A stretch of 9,631 nt of DNA, from assembly GCA_934486735.1 (NCBI GenBank), contig CAKSQL010000050.1:1-9631 (forward strand), read 5' to 3'. This DNA is from an uncultured Clostridia bacterium (GTDB taxonomy: Bacteria > Bacillota > Clostridia > UBA1381). The position numbers and the translations under genes were made by a program. Within the stretch, counting starts at the first letter, position 1. Each line of letters opens with the position of its first letter. This document shows, in pieces, positions 6,723 through 9,631 of the stretch. Under the pieces are notes generated by a model that searched no databases, was not told where the DNA came from, and saw nothing but the letters and a program-made list of their open reading frames with translations.

Positions 6723-6751
6723 ATTATACCATAAAATCGGCAATTCGTAAA
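6723..6751 (-). promoter_or_regulatory. Promoter of the glgBCD operon
   Basis: On the minus strand, TTTACG (6746-6751), a 17-nt spacer and TATAAT (6723-6728) preceded by TGG (extended -10) form a good sigma-A promoter. The predicted leader to the glgB start is about 70 nt and contains the hairpin next to the ribosome binding site. No convincing internal promoter was found before glgC or glgD, so the three genes are probably co-transcribed. Confidence 0.7.
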
Positions 6752-6946
6752 TACCGTCAATAGATAAATTTTATCAATTTTTTTATACATCTTGCACAAA
6801 AACCCAAAAAGCATTCGGAAAAATCTTACATTAATTTTACATAAGCGAAACATTCGTGCATTATTTTGAAAAAAATTCCCGACCTTATTATTTTATGCAC
6901 GAAATTAGAAAAAATTCCAAAAAAATTTATTGAAATGATAAAACGA

Positions 6947-6975
6947 TTGACAAAGCTGTCAATAAATTATATAAT
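6947..6975 (+). promoter_or_regulatory. Perfect-consensus sigma-A promoter of the ABC transporter gene with overlapping inverted repeat
   Basis: TTGACA (6947-6952) and TATAAT (6970-6975) are separated by exactly 17 nt, so both hexamers and the spacing are consensus. The -35 is also the left arm of a perfect inverted repeat, TTGACA-AAGC-TGTCAA (6947-6962). A related imperfect TTGAC...GTCA motif recurs downstream near 7006-7024. A strong promoter with dyad symmetry over its -35 is a common layout for repression. Confidence 0.8.
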
Positions 6976-7041
6976 ATAATTTGTAGATAAATTTTTTGAA
7001 CGGATTGACAACCGATATTGGTCAGCTGAACGGAGATTAAT

Positions 7042-8688
7042 ATGAACAAAAAAATTTTTAATTGGATATGCAAATACGGCAAGGGGAGCTTTTTGATAAT
7101 TTTCATAATGACGCTTTTAAGCTCTATGCTGTCGCTGATTTCGCTGAAATTCGTCAGCGTATCAAAGGACTTGATAAATATAGCGTCGGGATCGGGCGAG
7201 GGTTCTTTTCTCAGCACCGGCATAATTTTGGTGATGCTGCTTTTTTTGAAGCTGGCGGTTCAGATATCGGTTAATTTTTTGAACGTGCATGCATCGTCAA
7301 GAATGGAAATATCCTTAAAACGGCACGTGTTCAAGGTGCTGCTCGACCGCGACTATCTCGCTGTGACAAAGTATCATTCGGGCGAGCTTTTGAACCGATT
7401 AAACAGCGATGTATCGGTCATTGTCAGCGGAATTATCACAATTCTGCCGTCGGCGGCATTATTTTTAACCGCGATAATAGGCGGATTTGTCTATCTTTAT
7501 ATGATAAATAAAACGCTTGCGCTGATATTTTTGGCGGCAGGTCCGCTTGTGGCTGTCGGAGCAAGACTCTACAGCCGCAGATACAAAACGCTGCACAAAC
7601 GATGCCAGGAGGCGGACGGAAAAACAAAGTCGTTTATGCTTGAAATTCTTCAAAACCTGCTTGTTGTAAAGTCATTCAACAACGAGGACTACATTTTGGA
7701 AAAGAGTGAGGATTTTCAGAAAAACAGCTATGGTCTGAGAGTAAAAAGAGCAAAGGTTTCGATTGTGGCACATGTCGGAATGTTTCTGATTTTCAACGCC
7801 GGATACTATTTCGCATTTGCGTACGGAGCGTACCTGATATCCGCAGGATCGATTAATTTCGGTGAATTTACCGCGATTTTACAGCTTGTAAATCAGATTC
7901 AGACACCTTTTAAAGATATTTCCTCGCTTGTTCCGCAGTTTTTTGCAGTTGTGGCATCTGTTGAGCGTCTCATTGAATTGGAAGAAATCAAGGGCGAAGC
8001 CGGTGTGAAAATGATATCCGACGCCAAAGAAATATATGCCGATATGAAAGACATAGTTTTTGAAAATGTCGGATTTGAATACAACAACGATTCACATGTT
8101 TCGGGAATCAATATGCGGTTCAAAAAAGGCGAATGTGCGGTTATAGGCGGAGAGTCTGGAGCAGGCAAAAGCACAGCGATAAAGCTGCTTTTGGGGATAT
8201 TCGAGCCGAATGAGGGCAGCATATACATAGAGACAAGCAAAGGAAAAATTCCGGTAAACAAATCCACAAGACCGCTGTTTTCCTATGTCCCCCAGGGCAA
8301 TTTGATTCTGTCCGGAACGATTCGCGAAAATATTGCGTTCGCGAATCCCGATGCATCGGAGGAAGATATAATTCACAGCGCCAAGGTAGCGCAGATATGG
8401 GATTTCATCGCAGGATTGGATGACGGACTGGAGACAAAGATAGGCGAAAAAGGTTTGGGACTTTCGGAGGGGCAGGCACAGAGAATTTCAATAGCGCGTG
8501 CGATTTTGCACAGTGCGCCGATTATGCTTTTGGACGAGTCCACATCAGCGCTTGACAGTGCGACCGAGGCGGCATTGCTGCGCGATATAAAGAATATGAC
8601 AGACAGAACATGTATTATTATATCCCACAAGCAAGCGGCATTTGAGATATGCGACCACTCGGAATTTATAAAAAAATGTGAAAAATAA
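7042..8688 (+). CDS. ABC transporter, fused permease/ATPase half-exporter (type IV, ABCB-like)
   Basis: The 548-residue protein fuses a membrane domain (about 1-310, with hydrophobic segments near 15-38, 57-80, 130-153, 157-175 and 240-267) to a C-terminal nucleotide-binding domain (about 335-548). ATPase motifs are complete: Walker A GGESGAGKST (369-378), Q-loop Gln418 in YVPQGN, signature LSEGQ (474-478, a variant of LSGGQ), Walker B IMLLDE (494-499), D-loop SALD and switch His529 in IIISHK. The product ends about 19 residues after the switch His, so the C-terminus is short. Half-exporters act as homo- or heterodimers in the cytoplasmic membrane; no partner gene is adjacent, so a homodimer is simplest. 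The substrate is unknown. The start is supported by GGAG with a 6-nt spacer. A NUDIX gene follows after 75 nt. Confidence 0.95.
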   Translation: MNKKIFNWICKYGKGSFLIIFIMTLLSSMLSLISLKFVSVSKDLINIASGSGEGSFLSTGIILVMLLFLKLAVQISVNFLNVHASSRMEISLKRHVFKVLLDRDYLAVTKYHSGELLNRLNSDVSVIVSGIITILPSAALFLTAIIGGFVYLYMINKTLALIFLAAGPLVAVGARLYSRRYKTLHKRCQEADGKTKSFMLEILQNLLVVKSFNNEDYILEKSEDFQKNSYGLRVKRAKVSIVAHVGMFLIFNAGYYFAFAYGAYLISAGSINFGEFTAILQLVNQIQTPFKDISSLVPQFFAVVASVERLIELEEIKGEAGVKMISDAKEIYADMKDIVFENVGFEYNNDSHVSGINMRFKKGECAVIGGESGAGKSTAIKLLLGIFEPNEGSIYIETSKGKIPVNKSTRPLFSYVPQGNLILSGTIRENIAFANPDASEEDIIHSAKVAQIWDFIAGLDDGLETKIGEKGLGLSEGQAQRISIARAILHSAPIMLLDESTSALDSATEAALLRDIKNMTDRTCIIISHKQAAFEICDHSEFIKKCEK

Positions 8689-8763
8689 GCGGTGTTGTTT
8701 ATTTTCCGCATTTAATCCCCGGCAAGCGAACAGTAGATCGAAATTTTCGGAGTGTAAAATTAC

Positions 8764-9240
8764 ATGGATATTTCTTTCAAACATGAAAATCAAAAATTCA
8801 ATTACAGAGTATGTGCTGTGATAATTTCGGAAAATAAAATATTGGCAATGCACGATGAGCGCTCGCCATATTTTTACTTGCCGGGCGGCAGAGTGACAAT
8901 GGGCGAAACAGCCGAGCACGCAGTGCTTCGTGAAGTTTGGGAAGAACTCGGCATAGTCCCGAAAATTGTCCGTCCGCTATGGCTGAATCAGGGCTTTTAT
9001 ACCGAGGATGTGGACAAGCTTCGTTATCATGAGCTTTGCATTTATTTTTTGATGGATGTATCCGAAACAAAATTATCGGAAAACGGCGACAAATTTACAA
9101 GAATGGAAGATAATCAAACTCATATATTCGAATGGCTGGAATTTGACAGATTGAAGGACGAATACTTTTACCCGCTGTTCTTAAAAAAAGAAATTTTTAA
9201 TCTGCCAAAAGAGCTTGAACTCCGCACCGAAACAGAATGA
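8764..9240 (+). CDS. NUDIX hydrolase domain protein
   Basis: This 158-residue protein carries a perfect NUDIX box, GX5EX7REUXEEXGU, at residues 42-64 (G42, E48, R56-E57, E60-E61, G63-I64). The glutamates bind the divalent metals needed to hydrolyse a nucleoside diphosphate linked to another moiety. The LPGG lead-in at 39-42 is also typical. The protein is essentially one NUDIX domain with a short tail. The substrate (nucleotide sugar, oxidised nucleotide, dinucleotide) cannot be deduced. The start at 8764 has only a distant GGAG (11 nt), so translation may be modest. It follows the ABC transporter with no obvious terminator or promoter between, suggesting co-transcription. No clear terminator follows the stop codon. 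Confidence 0.93.
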   Translation: MDISFKHENQKFNYRVCAVIISENKILAMHDERSPYFYLPGGRVTMGETAEHAVLREVWEELGIVPKIVRPLWLNQGFYTEDVDKLRYHELCIYFLMDVSETKLSENGDKFTRMEDNQTHIFEWLEFDRLKDEYFYPLFLKKEIFNLPKELELRTETE

Positions 9241-9320
9241 TAATTTTGGAATTTAAAGTCAAAGTTTTAAAAGTTCATAATTATTAAAATGGTATGAATG
9301 CAAAATATTTAAACGACTCC

Positions 9321-9506
9321 ACCCGGCATTTCCCTTTAGGAAATGCCACCCTCCTCGGCGAGGAGGGCTTATAAGGCTCCCTCTCCGAGGGAGCTGGCAG
9401 CGTTAGCTGACTGAGGGAGTTGACCTCTCCGAGGGAGCAGTCAGCGCAGCCGACTGAATGAGTTGCCCTCTTCGCGCAAGCACGAAAGCGCACGTCGGCA
9501 TAACTC
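9321..9506. repeat. Cluster of palindromic (REP/MITE-like) intergenic repeats
   Basis: Several short hairpins follow each other. GGCATTTCC/GGAAATGCC (9325-9333 and 9339-9347) is a perfect 9-bp stem. CCCTCCTC/GAGGAGGG (9349-9356 and 9360-9367) and GCTCCCTC/GAGGGAGC (9376-9383 and 9387-9394) are perfect 8-bp stems. CAGC/GCTG (9398-9409) follows. A diverged second unit (CTCTCCGAGGGAGCAGTC..., 9424-9462) and a GAGTT/AACTC-bounded hairpin (9460-9506) complete the cluster. The CTCCCTC-TCC-GAGGGAG and GCTGACTGAGGGAG pattern resembles palindromic repeats I recall from clostridial genomes, but the family name is not known to me. An 80-codon minus-strand reading frame crossing it (9284-9526) is considered spurious. 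Confidence 0.75.
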
Positions 9507-9557
9507 ACCAAGGAAGTACCATGCAAATCGAAATCGGATTGCCGACAAATTTAAATA

Positions 9558-9631
9558 ATCGAGTAGGGCGAAATTAATCGCCCTCTCACACCACCGTACA
9601 TGCCGTTCGGCATACGGCGGTTCAATTCAAA
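9558..9631 (-). mobile_element. 3' end of a group II intron (domains V and VI), cut by the window edge
   Basis: Reading the minus strand, domain V is formed by ACCGCCGTA (9613-9621) pairing with TACGGTGGT (9590-9598, one G-U), an upper 4-bp stem TGCC/GGCA (9601-9604 and 9609-9612) capped by GAAC, and the diagnostic 2-nt bulge (9599-9600). The triad is CGC (9617-9619). Domain VI follows as GGGCGA/TCGCCC (9566-9571 and 9578-9583), with the internal-loop branch-point A at 9564 and CTCGAT to the likely 3' splice site after 9558. This matches the conserved 3' end of bacterial retro-introns. A CGC triad is compatible with class IIC, but class is not settled. Domains I-IV and any reverse transcriptase gene would lie beyond 9631. 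Confidence 0.8.

Larger units (their letters stand above)
6676..7041. other. Divergent intergenic region between glgB and the ABC transporter gene
   Basis: This 366-nt AT-rich gap has no credible gene. It holds the glgB leader and promoter on the left and the transporter promoter on the right. Between them are a 9-bp inverted repeat TTCGTGCAT/ATGCACGAA (6853-6861 and 6895-6903, 33-bp spacer) and two TTACAT direct repeats 11 bp apart (6826-6831 and 6837-6842). Both are possible protein-binding sites but neither is recognised. Confidence 0.6.

Noticed and set aside
9284..9526. 80-codon minus-strand reading frame downstream of the NUDIX gene
   Set aside because: It is translated straight through the palindromic repeats, has no ribosome binding site and no recognisable domain.

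Overview
The window looks like chromosomal DNA of a low-to-moderate G+C Firmicute, most likely a Clostridia/Oscillospiraceae-type anaerobe. This is an inference from four things: a split GlgC/GlgD ADP-glucose pyrophosphorylase, AT-rich intergenic DNA with near-consensus sigma-A promoters, strong Shine-Dalgarno sequences, and a palindromic repeat cluster of a kind I associate with clostridial genomes. Nothing in the window fixes the species.

Layout. (1) 69-1760: a short-chain dehydrogenase (minus) and an AraC-family regulator (plus) diverge from a shared AT-rich promoter region. (2) 1810-1844: a perfect 15-bp hairpin lies between the convergent araC-like gene and glgD and probably terminates both transcripts. 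(3) 1848-6645: a glycogen-synthesis operon on the minus strand, in transcription order glgB (branching enzyme), glgC (catalytic ADP-glucose pyrophosphorylase) and glgD (its non-catalytic homologue), driven by a promoter near 6723-6751. Glycogen synthase (glgA) and phosphorylase (glgP) are not in the window. (4) 6676-7041: a 366-nt divergent intergenic region with a promoter for each side and several symmetric motifs. (5) 7042-9240: a half-size ABC exporter and a NUDIX hydrolase on the plus strand. (6) 9241-9631: a non-coding tail with a palindromic repeat cluster and, at the extreme edge, the 3' end (domains V and VI) of a group II intron on the minus strand.

The least ordinary part is the RNA around the glg genes. 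The glgC-glgD gap is filled almost exactly by a 175-bp tandem repeat (A-B-A-B-A, 2.43 copies) that also supplies the glgD ribosome binding site. In all three glg leaders a GC-rich segment ending in GGCA sits directly against the Shine-Dalgarno sequence and has a perfect complement upstream. In the glgC and glgD leaders that complement lies in the loop of a CTTATC/GATAAG hairpin, which gives a possible pseudoknot with different sequences but the same layout. This is a hypothesis from reading the sequence and has not been tested by folding or comparison.

The glg genes work together: GlgC (probably with GlgD) makes ADP-glucose, an unseen GlgA polymerises it, and GlgB adds the alpha-1,6 branches. 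The SDR/AraC pair and the ABC/NUDIX pair have no visible functional link to glycogen.
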